Notes under the pieces: generated by a model
Seen by the model: only the letters and a program-made list of their open reading frames with translations
Databases searched by the model: none
What the model was told of the DNA's origin: nothing
Part shown: piece by piece, positions 1 to 8,430 of the stretch
Position numbering within the stretch: the stretch's first letter is position 1
How the letters are laid out: every line of letters begins with the position of its first letter
Position numbers and translations under genes: made by a program
Assembly (NCBI GenBank): GCA_004010535.1
Contig: RQYE01000009.1
Span: 32,001 to 96,000 of the forward strand
Source: Coriobacteriales bacterium OH1046
Lineage (GTDB): Bacteria > Actinomycetota > Coriobacteriia > Coriobacteriales > Atopobiaceae
DNA length: 64,000 nt
Reading direction: 5' to 3'

Positions 1-698
1 TCGGGATAATACTTAGCCTTGCCGGGGCCGTCATAAATGATGTAGCAGCCCTGGTCGAGAATCTTTTTGTGATACCAGTAGTCGGGGTTGCGGTCGAGAT
101 GCGCACAACAGAACTGCTCGGTGTCGAGTCCCACAGACTTGATTATCTCTACCTGCTCAAGGCCATAGGTGCCGATCTCGGTATGGGTGTGCATGGGCAC
201 GCCCGTGTCTCTAGCAGCTCTCGCACCTGCACGCATGCACTTCAGCTGCATTGGGGAGATGTACATGTACATAGAGGCACCTTTGACCCATCCTGCCTTT
301 ATGTCCGTGCCATCGATGCCTTCTGTGATTTCCCTGACGTAGTCCTCGTAGATCTCATCCTCGCTCTTGTTAACGAGATCCTGGCAATTCGTGAATCCCG
401 GCGTGTCCTTCACGAATCCCGTACATGCTACAACCTTCACGCCTGTCTGCTCAGACAGAACCTTCATACGCGCAACGTCGCGCCCATCGTGTGTACGGGG
501 ATTGGCATCAATCAGGGTTCCGCCTCCATCGGCAGCATAAATCTGAGCAGCCTCGAGCTGCTCCTTCCAACGATAAAGGCTCCATTCGTTATCGGCATTC
601 CCATGACCCGTGAGATCCATGAACACGTGCTCGTGGGCCATCGTGAAACCCATTTCCTTCGAATCTATGTCTCCTGTTACGGTTCTGACAGTACTCAT
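1..698 (-). CDS. Phosphotriesterase-family metal hydrolase, probable sugar-phosphate lactonase (3' end cut by window)
   Basis: The reverse strand is open from an ATG at 698, preceded by an AAAGGTGG ribosome-binding site, to the window edge; the stop lies outside. The N-terminus carries the HxH metal motif (MAHEHVFMD), followed by the family segment IKAGWVKGAS, a metal histidine in PMHTHTE and another in FCCAHLDRNPD. This is the amidohydrolase-superfamily PHP/phosphotriesterase fold. Some members of this family hydrolyse phosphorylated furanose lactones and sit beside ascorbate-type PTS genes in mycoplasmas and Firmicutes. As the last visible gene of a sugar-acid PTS operon it may open a phosphorylated lactone. 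The exact substrate is not readable from sequence. Confidence 0.85.
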   Translation of the reverse strand, partial: MSTVRTVTGDIDSKEMGFTMAHEHVFMDLTGHGNADNEWSLYRWKEQLEAAQIYAADGGGTLIDANPRTHDGRDVARMKVLSEQTGVKVVACTGFVKDTPGFTNCQDLVNKSEDEIYEDYVREITEGIDGTDIKAGWVKGASMYMYISPMQLKCMRAGARAARDTGVPMHTHTEIGTYGLEQVEIIKSVGLDTEQFCCAHLDRNPDYWYHKKILDQGCYIIYDGPGKAKYYP

Positions 699-809
699 AT
701 GAATCCACCTTTCACCTGAAAGCCGATACCCATCTAATTTCATTTCATCCTGAAACCCTCTGAACGTGGAGAAGAGGAGAACTGCTCCACGCCGCATGCT
801 TCGCGGTTA

Positions 810-1598
810 CTATGCAAGCTCTTGAAGCGCCTCGTCGACAGATGCGCCATCATGGACGATTTTCACAAGGGCACGGGAAATACCACGAACGTTTTTGTGA
901 CCCCAGACGTTCCGGCCAATTACAAGACCCTTGCAGCCCGCATCGATCGCATCCCGTGCGTTCTGGAGAACGGCCTTGTCATCGCCAACCTGGGCACCTC
1001 CAAGAGCCAAGATATCGCAATAGCAGTTGTCTACAACCTTCTTGAATTCATCGACAGGACCAACGTACTGAGTCTTCACAATATCCAAGCCCATCTCCGC
1101 ACCAAGGCGGCAGGCGGTATTCATCGCCTCAATCGAACGGTCCTTAGGATCGGCGGAGAAGCCATGAGGCAGCATCTCGGCGGCAGTCATGAGACCATAT
1201 TTGTCTGCTTCCGCACAGATATGCGCAATGTACTGGATGTTGTCGGTATCATACTGACTACCGAGAATCCCCATCGTCATGATTCCGTCTACGCCGAGGT
1301 GCAGCACGTCATCAACGGTGAAAGGCGAGCGCATGGGCTGCCCGTTGATCACGTCATACGATGCACAGGCAGATCCGAGGAACTCCATTCGAACCATCGT
1401 ACCCATTTGTCCGATTTCCTTCTTGAAACTCCTCAAGACGCCATACGTCGACATGATACCGTCGAAGCCACCCTCTCGGACCTCCATGATAATCCTAGAT
1501 GGATCGATCCACAGATTCCCGCTGGCGGCGTGGTCAAACGCTAGAATTACCGCCTTTCTGTCATCCTTGAACAGCTTGTAATATCTGCTCTTTTCCAT
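810..1598 (-). CDS. DeoC/FbaB-type class I aldolase
   Basis: A 262-residue TIM-barrel aldolase of the DeoC/LacD/DhnA family. The start is the ATG at 1598 with AAGGAG just upstream; the longer ORF-track start has no such site. Recognisable parts are the N-terminal AVILAFDHAA strand, the Schiff-base lysine segment LDIVKTQY and the C-terminal phosphate-binding GLVIGRNVWG. Family members cleave or form fructose-1,6-bisphosphate, tagatose-1,6-bisphosphate or related phosphoketoses through a lysine imine. It follows the decarboxylase-like gene by 35 bases and probably cleaves the phosphosugar made by the pathway into triose-size products. The substrate is inferred from context only. Confidence 0.82.
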   Translation of the reverse strand: MEKSRYYKLFKDDRKAVILAFDHAASGNLWIDPSRIIMEVREGGFDGIMSTYGVLRSFKKEIGQMGTMVRMEFLGSACASYDVINGQPMRSPFTVDDVLHLGVDGIMTMGILGSQYDTDNIQYIAHICAEADKYGLMTAAEMLPHGFSADPKDRSIEAMNTACRLGAEMGLDIVKTQYVGPVDEFKKVVDNCYCDILALGGAQVGDDKAVLQNARDAIDAGCKGLVIGRNVWGHKNVRGISRALVKIVHDGASVDEALQELA

Positions 1599-1633
1599 AG
1601 CAACTCCTTCTCTCGTTGCGATTACAGCCTCGG

Positions 1634-2281
1634 TCATGACCAAAGCTCGATGATGCGCCTTTTGACTCTCAACGCCTCGGATGCCGGGTTCGGAGCATTT
1701 CTTACCGATCTCCCACAGATAATTGCGAATACGGGCAATCCTGCAAGAACATCCAGCGATTCGTACGAGATGCCGCCTGTAGCGGTCACTTTGAATCCCA
1801 TATCGATGAACTGAGAAATATCCCGCCGATCGGGATCGCCCCACAGCCCCTTGCGCGAACGGGGACGTGAGTAGACGATGTGGCTGACCCCCATATTGAG
1901 CCACTTCTCGGCATCGTCGAACTTCCAACTCCCGTACAGTTCGATTTGAACCTCTTGGCCTCTAGCGCGCTTCGCCGCCTCCTGTGTAATGGATTCGATC
2001 ACATTGTCTTCAGCTTGGGAAAGAACAGTTAGATAGTTCGTATCACGTTTGAGAATCTCGCTTCCGAAATGTGGTGCGACACACTTGAAATCGGTCACGA
2101 TGAGCTTACCCGGATACATGGCACGAACCATATTCACCGCGCGCAAGCCTTCGGTAAGAAGCAGCATTGTCCCTACTTCTACGATATCAACAGTATCGCC
2201 CAAGCCATTACCAAGGATACGAAACGCTTCCTCATACGAGATGTTGTCCAGCGCAATCTGTAGCTTCGGCTTTTCCGCCAT
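1634..2281 (-). CDS. 3-keto-L-gulonate-6-phosphate decarboxylase / hexulose-6-phosphate synthase-like protein
   Basis: A 215-residue OMP-decarboxylase-superfamily protein, the usual length for UlaD/SgbH. The ATG at 2281 was chosen because the upstream extension in the ORF track has no coding character. The fold's markers are present: D12, E35, D64 and K66 (VTDFKCVAP), TATGGIS phosphate loop and IICGRS near the C-terminus. The usual D-x-K-x-x-D signature is incomplete, because the last aspartate is alanine (A69), and the usual HxxR region reads HIVYSRPRSR. It could therefore act on a different phosphoketo acid than UlaD, or catalyse an aldol/isomerase variant of the chemistry. It lies in an ascorbate-type PTS operon. 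Confidence 0.75.
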   Translation of the reverse strand: MAEKPKLQIALDNISYEEAFRILGNGLGDTVDIVEVGTMLLLTEGLRAVNMVRAMYPGKLIVTDFKCVAPHFGSEILKRDTNYLTVLSQAEDNVIESITQEAAKRARGQEVQIELYGSWKFDDAEKWLNMGVSHIVYSRPRSRKGLWGDPDRRDISQFIDMGFKVTATGGISYESLDVLAGLPVFAIICGRSVRNAPNPASEALRVKRRIIELWS

Positions 2282-2564
2282 TCTATCCCTCGCATATCTG
2301 CAGTCGCTATTCTCGGAAGCAGCCCCGCATTTCACGTCTGCCTGTAGAAAAAATCCAAACATTACCTGCCGCTTCTTTACCGCAAAGGTTACCTTTCTTG
2401 CCAGTGAAGTCCGTTTCATCGAGGTCGAAATCAATATGCCGGCTCTACACGATGCCCTCGAGGCTGACCGACTCAACTTCTGCCGTGCGCAACCGAAGAT
2501 TGACGCTCCATTGACAATGGAACTCCCTCTCGCACAATCCTTGTGAGCTTCCACTACGCCGCTA

Positions 2565-2897
2565 TCAGTTCGTCTCAGCATCCTGCAAGATGCACTCGTG
2601 GACCTTCTGCTCGATTTCAGAGTCGGACGTAACATTCGTAAGCCCGATAACCAAGGTCCCCTTCTGCGCAGCCTTGTCGAAGTTCTTGACAAGCTTATTG
2701 CTGCAGAAGATAACGTCGTACTGTGAGGCAACCGGCATACCTCCCGCGACATTGTTGTGCGTGATATGGGCCGGTATATCCAAGCGCTTGCAAATCTTTT
2801 CTAACTTCATTGCCATCATCATGCAGCAGGCCATACCGGCGCCGCAGCAGCATAAAATCTTGACCGGCTTCCCGCTTTCCAGCGCAGCAATTGCCAT
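2565..2897 (-). CDS. PTS EIIB component, lactose/ascorbate-type
   Basis: A 110-residue cytoplasmic phosphocarrier. The start at 2897 has GGAGGGAG upstream; the longer ORF start is not supported. The N-terminus reads VKILCCCGAGMACC, matching the phosphocysteine loop of PTS_IIB (C-G-x-G) with extra cysteines. The phosphoryl group would pass from the EIIA encoded at the head of the operon to one of these cysteines and then to sugar bound by EIIC. The 94 bases upstream separate it from EIIC. The 283-base gap downstream to the decarboxylase gene holds no gene that I can recognise. Confidence 0.85.
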   Translation of the reverse strand: MAIAALESGKPVKILCCCGAGMACCMMMAMKLEKICKRLDIPAHITHNNVAGGMPVASQYDVIFCSNKLVKNFDKAAQKGTLVIGLTNVTSDSEIEQKVHECILQDAETN

Positions 2898-2991
2898 TTG
2901 ACTCTCCCTCCAACGCATATCGAAAGGAATTTGGATGCATAAAAGCTTGTTACATAAGACATGATGATCGTACGTTCATTTCAATAAAACG

Positions 2992-4503
2992 CTATGCGGC
3001 AAGCTTCGCCTTTAGCTTCTCCACCTGCTGGTCAACCTTCTCCTCGTGAACCTCCTTGTACTTCTCCCAATCCGTGGAAGCCAGCCAGTAGGTGTCCTTG
3101 CACACGCGATACTGAATCTGCGGGATGGCAAGCAGGATGATGAACATGATGATCAGTCCGACACGCCCACCGTTCTGCATCAGGAGACCCCAGAGCCAAT
3201 AGGTAACTGAATTGTCGATATTCATTCCAGCACCGCCATATGCGGTGTAACCAACGATGTAGCAGGAGATACCACCAATGAGGACGTCGATCATGCCGGT
3301 AAGTATGTTGCACAGTATCTGAGCCTTAATTCCGCCCTTGTTGTGTGCGAATATTGCAACCGTCGCATTATCGAAGAACATGGGGATAAAGCCCATGATG
3401 AGGATAAACGGAAGGTTCAGGACAACGCCGATGAACGTAGAAGCGAGCATCGTCAGCGATCCGATTATGAAGCCTGCGGTTATCGTCGTACCACTGGGGA
3501 CGAACCCGTAGAACACCGCGCAGTCCACGGCCGGAAGAGTACCGCGAAGAATCTTCTCCGAGATCGCATTAAAAGCAACGGTAAGCTCGGCGACGAACAT
3601 ACGAAGGCCTGTCATAAGCATGACCATGTAGATTGGGAACTTCATCGTCGTCTTGAAGATGTACATGTTCCAGTCAGTCGTTTCGGTGAGCGTGGCGTCC
3701 TGCGTCATCATGTAATCCTTACCGAGCGCGAGGAGCATGATGCCGAAGATAATGAACATGACGATTGCAGCCGCAACATACATGTCGTCAAAAATCGAGA
3801 GCCATCCTGGTAGGTTCATATCCTCGTACTTCTTGATTTCCTTACCCTTGGCGCGCGCCTTGATGGAAAACTTCTCGCCGAGCCAATGCGCGAAGCAGTC
3901 CATTATGTTCTGAGAATGCCCAACGGCCATGCCGGCACCATCGGTTACCGACTGAGCCGCCTCAACCGTGAGGTTAGAGTACACACTGCAGCAGAGTGCG
4001 GTGAAGATGGAACCGTATATGATGAGCTCGGTATCAGAGAGCGAAGGGCAGCACAGCGCAATCGTGCACGTGTTCACCATGGCGAATGCATTGAGGCAGT
4101 TACCTGCTACGTTTAGGGTGCGAATCTTCGTGATCTTCCCAAGGAGCGCAAGCAAAATAGAGACAAGGAATCCGAACAGCATGACAAGGGCGGTGATCGA
4201 CATCGATCGCCCGAGATCAGGCATGATAGACGATTGCAGGGTCCCCATGCCAAAGTATGGATCGGAAATCGTCGCCGAAAGGTTGAAACGATCCTTCAGA
4301 CCAAGCAAGATCGGCCGGAACGTACCGGTCATCCCACCCGATGCTAGAGAAAATACGGAATACCCAATATAGCCTTTGAGCGCACCTGCAAGGGCCTCAT
4401 AAAATTTCTTCCTAGACAACAGTAGACCGACCAAAATCATAAGCGCCATAAATATAGCTGGATCTGTGAAGATGTTACGTGTAAACCAAGACCATACTTC
4501 CAT
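2992..4503 (-). CDS. PTS EIIC transporter, ascorbate/galactitol superfamily
   Basis: A 503-residue polytopic membrane protein with about ten to twelve hydrophobic segments, beginning IFMALMILVGLLLSRKKF and ending in a charged cytoplasmic tail (KVDQQVEKLKAKLAA). The layout, size and repeated GxI-type membrane hairpins fit the EIIC of the ascorbate/galactitol (SgaT/UlaA-GatC) superfamily rather than the glucose or mannose types. Separate EIIA and EIIB genes in the same operon complete the system. The likely cargo is a sugar acid or polyol, because the linked enzymes include a KGPDC homologue and a phospholactonase-like protein. The substrate is inferred. Confidence 0.85.
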   Translation of the reverse strand: MEVWSWFTRNIFTDPAIFMALMILVGLLLSRKKFYEALAGALKGYIGYSVFSLASGGMTGTFRPILLGLKDRFNLSATISDPYFGMGTLQSSIMPDLGRSMSITALVMLFGFLVSILLALLGKITKIRTLNVAGNCLNAFAMVNTCTIALCCPSLSDTELIIYGSIFTALCCSVYSNLTVEAAQSVTDGAGMAVGHSQNIMDCFAHWLGEKFSIKARAKGKEIKKYEDMNLPGWLSIFDDMYVAAAIVMFIIFGIMLLALGKDYMMTQDATLTETTDWNMYIFKTTMKFPIYMVMLMTGLRMFVAELTVAFNAISEKILRGTLPAVDCAVFYGFVPSGTTITAGFIIGSLTMLASTFIGVVLNLPFILIMGFIPMFFDNATVAIFAHNKGGIKAQILCNILTGMIDVLIGGISCYIVGYTAYGGAGMNIDNSVTYWLWGLLMQNGGRVGLIIMFIILLAIPQIQYRVCKDTYWLASTDWEKYKEVHEEKVDQQVEKLKAKLAA

Positions 4504-4546
4504 GAACTCCCCCTTAGCCCTGCAGTATCAGAAAAAAGAACACGCA

Positions 4547-4657
4547 CTAAAGAGGCAGCGAAGAAGAGCGGTGCTCGCTGGCTAGCTGCGATATCCTCTC
4601 TTTTTTGAAACCCGATGCACCGTTGATTCGCCGCTCAACTTCGCCAGAGCATGCCAC
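4547..4657 (-). CDS. Possible 36-residue small ORF ahead of the EIIC gene
   Basis: A strong AAAGGAGG on the minus strand at about 4671-4678 has no ATG behind it, but a GTG 14 bases further on opens a 36-codon frame ending in TAG before the EIIC gene. The peptide is hydrophilic and rich in Arg, Glu and Ser (starts VACSGEVERR). The spacing is longer than ideal and no homology is recognised. It could be a small protein, a translated leader, or chance. The ribosome-binding site itself is the stronger observation. Confidence 0.25.
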   Translation of the reverse strand: MACSGEVERRINGASGFKKERISQLASEHRSSSLPL

Positions 4658-4749
4658 GAGATTTTTAAAATCCTCCTTTCAGTAGCATTTCGTCAGGGCA
4701 TGCCCTCAGTGTTTGACAACCTGTCGCCGGCGTGTGGCATAAAATGGAC

Positions 4750-5274
4750 TTATGAGCCTTCTACCGCGACACTGTGTTTTCTTATATAGCTCTGCACCTT
4801 GTTTCCGTAATGCTTTTTCATGAAGTAGAACGCCGGATAATAATTGCTCGTCGTCACTTCATACACAACAAGATGGGGTTCCTTATTGCTAGATTCTGCT
4901 TCCTCGGCACGTATAATCAACCTGTGGTCATCGAGAACCTGCATATTCCATGAGAAAACGTCATCGTTCTTGATAATCGCCACATGCGAATGATCATCCG
5001 GAGAGTAGATCACGAGGAACCCTTCGTAGATGCGCAGGACAGGATAGTTTTCTATACGGGTGGTCATATAAACCAGCAAAAATGCCAGCGCCACCATCAC
5101 AATCCATGTCCAAAGACGCATCGAAAGCGCGAGTACGACAACCACGGCGGCGATAAATCCTGAAATCAATGTCGGTCTATTCATCACGATGCAATACCGT
5201 GCAACACCTTTGGGTATATCAGCTTCTGTTTGTCTATAGGAACCTGCTCTCGTACGTTCCTTATTCTTCGCCAT
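4750..5274 (-). CDS. Unknown two-helix membrane protein of the PTS operon
   Basis: A 174-residue protein with a GGGAGG site before the ATG at 5274. A basic cytoplasmic N-terminus (about 30 residues) leads into two closely spaced hydrophobic helices around residues 35-75 (LISGFIAAVVVVLAL, WIVMVALAFLLVYM). A soluble beta-rich C-terminal part follows, beginning YPVLRIYEGFLVIY. The two-helix plus beta-domain layout resembles bacterial PH-like membrane proteins, but I do not recognise a family and assign no function. It lies between the SDR and EIIC genes in the same orientation, so it may serve the transporter. Confidence 0.7.
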   Translation of the reverse strand: MAKNKERTRAGSYRQTEADIPKGVARYCIVMNRPTLISGFIAAVVVVLALSMRLWTWIVMVALAFLLVYMTTRIENYPVLRIYEGFLVIYSPDDHSHVAIIKNDDVFSWNMQVLDDHRLIIRAEEAESSNKEPHLVVYEVTTSNYYPAFYFMKKHYGNKVQSYIRKHSVAVEGS

Positions 5275-5321
5275 GATGGATTGCCTCCCTCATGTAATGG
5301 CAGAAGTATGGGGTGATGGTT

Positions 5322-6077
5322 CTAGAGCATCGTGCCGCCGGTAACATCAACTAGGGCGCCCATGATCTGGCAGGCCTTCTCGGAGCACAGAAACACGGCG
5401 ACATTTGCGATTTCGCGAGGCGTAGCTTCCCGACCAATCGGAATCAGTTTCTTCATCTGCTCGCTGCGGTCCTTAAGATTTTTCGTCGTCGCAGTGATAA
5501 CGTAGCCGGGGATAATTCCATTCACATAGATTCCCCTGCGTCCCACCTCAATTGCGAGGCCACGCGTGAATGATGCCACAGCACCCTTCGTAGCGATATA
5601 CGGAGAATTCCCACCCGAATTCGTCGTGAACGCCGACTTCGAGACCGTATTGACAATGTGCCCGCCCTTTTGCTGCTGCGTGCATATCTCCACGAACTTC
5701 TGACTCATCAGGAAAAGACCCTCGATATTCACCTGCTCATACTTTCTCAGCTCGGGAATCGTTACGTCCTCGATGCGATTGAGTCCCATTTTTCCCGCAT
5801 TATTCATCAGGATGTCAACCGTACCGAACTCGTCAAGCACCTTGTCGTAGAGCATGCTGACATCGTCGGAACTGGAAATGTCGGCGTGGATGGCGATAAC
5901 GTGGTTCCCGTATTTGCTCTCAAGGTCAGCCGCCAGTTTTTGCGTTATATCCAGTGGGGCGAAATCTGCAATGACGACATTCGCACCTTCTTCCGAGAAG
6001 ACTTCGCACATGCCATAACCGATGCCATTCCCGCCACCCGTTACGATTGCTATCTTGCCCCTCAATCCTAAATCCAT
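5322..6077 (-). CDS. Short-chain dehydrogenase/reductase (classical SDR)
   Basis: A 251-residue NAD(P)-dependent oxidoreductase. The ATG at 6077 follows AAAGGAGAGG; the upstream extension is not used. It has the nucleotide motif TGGGNGIG, the structural NNAG, and the catalytic YIATK (YxxxK) with serines in VSKSAF. The acidic residue after the second strand (VVIADFAP) suggests NAD(H) preference. In this operon it would oxidise or reduce a hydroxyl of the sugar-acid intermediate, probably after uptake and phosphorylation. Its exact partner reaction is not determined. Confidence 0.88.
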   Translation of the reverse strand: MDLGLRGKIAIVTGGGNGIGYGMCEVFSEEGANVVIADFAPLDITQKLAADLESKYGNHVIAIHADISSSDDVSMLYDKVLDEFGTVDILMNNAGKMGLNRIEDVTIPELRKYEQVNIEGLFLMSQKFVEICTQQQKGGHIVNTVSKSAFTTNSGGNSPYIATKGAVASFTRGLAIEVGRRGIYVNGIIPGYVITATTKNLKDRSEQMKKLIPIGREATPREIANVAVFLCSEKACQIMGALVDVTGGTML

Positions 6078-6127
6078 GGTCTCTCCTCTCCTTTGCAGTC
6101 CATAGCTCCTAACCTGCAAATTACTGC

Positions 6128-7234
6128 CTACAGACCAAATTCCTCCTTGGCCTTCGCAACCCACTTGGAGAAGCGCTCGTCAGAAAGCACCTCCGGATTC
6201 ACAAATCCGGAAACTTTCTTGCCAGCAATGACATCTTCCATTCGTTCGAAGATCAGGCGCGCAGAGTTGTTGGCTGCATCCACCGTGGACCCCGCAAGAT
6301 GCGTTGTAAGCGTGACGTTGTCAAGCGAGACAAAGCGATCATTGGGGTCTAGCGGTTCGCTATCGAACACGTCCAGCGCCGCCCCAGCCATACGATGGTT
6401 CGCGAGCATACTGTAGAGCGCATCGTAATCCACGAGTCCAGACCTCGCCGTATTGATGAGGTACGCCGTCGGCTTCATAACGCTAAGCTCCGCGCGGCCG
6501 ATTGACTTCTCGGTGTCCTTGGTTAGCCTCGCGTGTACGCAGACGAAATCGGCATTTTTAAAGAGCTCTTCCTTTTCTGCGCGCTTGGCGCCATACTTCT
6601 CGATACTCTCATCATCCACATACGGATCGTAGACAATCACATTCACGTGGAAGCCCGACAGCTTCTCCACCACGAGCTTTCCGATGTAGCCGAACCCGAA
6701 GACGCCCACCGTCTTTCCGCGCAGATCAGGCGTCATGGAGCTGGACGGGAAATCATGCGTCCAGCCACCAGATTTTATGACATGGTGAGCCTTGGCGATG
6801 TTCCTGCACTCGCTGAGCAGCATGCCGATCGTGAAGTCAGACACCGCGTCGGCATTCCTGCCAGCTGCGTTTACAACGGCGATGCCTCTCTGGGTTGCTG
6901 CCCGGATGTCGATGTTCTCCATCCCGGCCCTCATGATGCCAATTATGCGAAGATGGTCAAATGCATCCATGCCGCTACCGGAAAATGGACAGAAACTTCC
7001 GCACAGCAGATCGGTATCCGAATTGTTGATAAACGCCTCCGGAATCGGCTCTCTGTCAGGACCATTCACTTCGACGCGACGAAAAACAGCTGAAATGTCG
7101 GGTTCCCTCTTATCATCCCATCCGACCTCGACCACCTGAATCGACGGATGTTTCTTGGAAAACTCATTCGCGTAGCGCATTATCGGCCCACCGATGCCCG
7201 GAATCCTATCCTCTATCACACACGTCAGTTTCAT
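6128..7234 (-). CDS. D-isomer-specific 2-hydroxyacid dehydrogenase
   Basis: A 368-residue protein of the phosphoglycerate/D-lactate dehydrogenase family. The NAD-binding loop is GVFGFGYIG near residue 180, and the catalytic trio is visible as Arg in NTARSGLVD, Glu in DVFDSEPLD and His in TTHLAGST. An N-terminal region of about 60 residues before the catalytic domain is longer than in most relatives. It lies 14 bases after the Fe-ADH gene. It would interconvert a 2-hydroxy and 2-keto acid, fitting catabolism of an aldonic or keto-gulonic acid. Confidence 0.88.
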   Translation of the reverse strand: MKLTCVIEDRIPGIGGPIMRYANEFSKKHPSIQVVEVGWDDKREPDISAVFRRVEVNGPDREPIPEAFINNSDTDLLCGSFCPFSGSGMDAFDHLRIIGIMRAGMENIDIRAATQRGIAVVNAAGRNADAVSDFTIGMLLSECRNIAKAHHVIKSGGWTHDFPSSSMTPDLRGKTVGVFGFGYIGKLVVEKLSGFHVNVIVYDPYVDDESIEKYGAKRAEKEELFKNADFVCVHARLTKDTEKSIGRAELSVMKPTAYLINTARSGLVDYDALYSMLANHRMAGAALDVFDSEPLDPNDRFVSLDNVTLTTHLAGSTVDAANNSARLIFERMEDVIAGKKVSGFVNPEVLSDERFSKWVAKAKEEFGL

Positions 7235-7248
7235 AGCTCCGCCACTCC

Positions 7249-8430
7249 CTACATCGCGAGCTTGTATACCTTTTCGATGTCGTCATGCTTGAGTTGGATG
7301 AAGTTGCCTATATAGTCGCGCTCTTTGCAAATTGTCTCTGCCATGCGCTCAACATCAGGTTCGTCTATGCCCGCCTCCGAGAACCTTGTCGGCATACCCA
7401 TCTCCTTGAAAAAGGCTTCCGTTGCGAGGACCGACTCGTATGCAACATCCCTCCTATTGCGTCCCTGGGGATCTATGCCAAAAACAAACTTCGCGTAGCG
7501 TCCGAAACGGTTGATGTCATGCTCGAACACATACTTCATCCAAGCTATAAGCATGATCGTGACAGTTGCGCCATGCGTCAGGTTGTACAGGTCCGTGATC
7601 TCGTAACCGAGGTCGTGCGTCGCCCAATCTTGCACCCTCCCCACTCCAACCGTGTCATTATGGGAGATGGTGCCGATCCACATGACCTCCGCTCGCAAAT
7701 CGTAGTTCTTGGGATCTTTCAGGAGCTTCGGTCCAATCTCGTACAACGTGCGTAAGATACCCTCCGCCATGGCGTCAACAACGTAGGTGTTCTTCGTATT
7801 GGTGAAGTAACGTTCTGTCACATGGGTGTACATATCGCACACACCAGCAGCCGTCTGGTAGGCGGGTAAGGAGTAGGTGATCTCGGGATTGAGTATGGAG
7901 AAAATCGGGTATGCCCCCGGACCGCCAGCGCCACGTTTCAGACCAGTTTCATCATTCGTGATCATCATTCCGCAGTTGGTTTCGGAACCCGTCGCGGCTA
8001 TGGTCAGTATGGTGCCAACGGGCAGCGCTTCGAAAATTGGACTGACGCCGATTGCGCTGTAGAAATGATCCCACACATCACCATCCTCCACGGCACCGAC
8101 AGCAATGGCTTTTGCGGTATCGATGGTACTTCCCCCGCCCATGGCGAGGACAAACTCGATGCGATTCTTCTTAGCAATTTCGACGCCTTCATGCACCTTT
8201 GAGAGGAGGGGGTTGGGACGTATGCCTGTCAGTTCCGTTACCTCGAGCTTTGACTCTGCAAGAGTCTTCCCCACCTCATCAAGCAGTCCATTCTCCTGCA
8301 GGAACTTGCCGCTGTCATACACAAATAGAATGCGTTTGTATCCTCTTGATGAGATAAGCTGCCCAACTCGCTTGTGCGTTTCCTTTCCAAATACAATCTG
8401 AGTCGGAATATTGAATATAAAATCTTCCAT
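7249..8430 (-). CDS. Iron-containing alcohol dehydrogenase (YqhD/BdhA-like)
   Basis: A 393-residue group III alcohol dehydrogenase beginning FNIPTQIVFGKET, typical of butanol dehydrogenase/YqhD relatives. Key pieces are the NAD(P) loop GGGSTIDTAKAIA, TIAATGSE, and the metal ligands in DMYTHVTERYF, WATHDLGYEI and LTHGATV. The ATG directly abuts the EIIA stop codon (TAGATG), implying translational coupling, and a GGGAGG site lies inside the end of EIIA. It likely reduces an aldehyde produced by aldol cleavage or dehydrogenates a polyol phosphate. Substrate unknown. Confidence 0.9.
   Translation of the reverse strand: MEDFIFNIPTQIVFGKETHKRVGQLISSRGYKRILFVYDSGKFLQENGLLDEVGKTLAESKLEVTELTGIRPNPLLSKVHEGVEIAKKNRIEFVLAMGGGSTIDTAKAIAVGAVEDGDVWDHFYSAIGVSPIFEALPVGTILTIAATGSETNCGMMITNDETGLKRGAGGPGAYPIFSILNPEITYSLPAYQTAAGVCDMYTHVTERYFTNTKNTYVVDAMAEGILRTLYEIGPKLLKDPKNYDLRAEVMWIGTISHNDTVGVGRVQDWATHDLGYEITDLYNLTHGATVTIMLIAWMKYVFEHDINRFGRYAKFVFGIDPQGRNRRDVAYESVLATEAFFKEMGMPTRFSEAGIDEPDVERMAETICKERDYIGNFIQLKHDDIEKVYKLAM

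Noticed and set aside
69-719. 216-codon plus-strand ORF at the left edge
   Set aside because: The minus strand encodes a phosphotriesterase-family protein with metal motifs and a ribosome-binding site over the same bases.
2282-2564. Coding extension of the decarboxylase-like gene upstream of 2281
   Set aside because: The frame is open but the translation is low-complexity Ser/Arg without homology, and the UlaD family starts at 2281.
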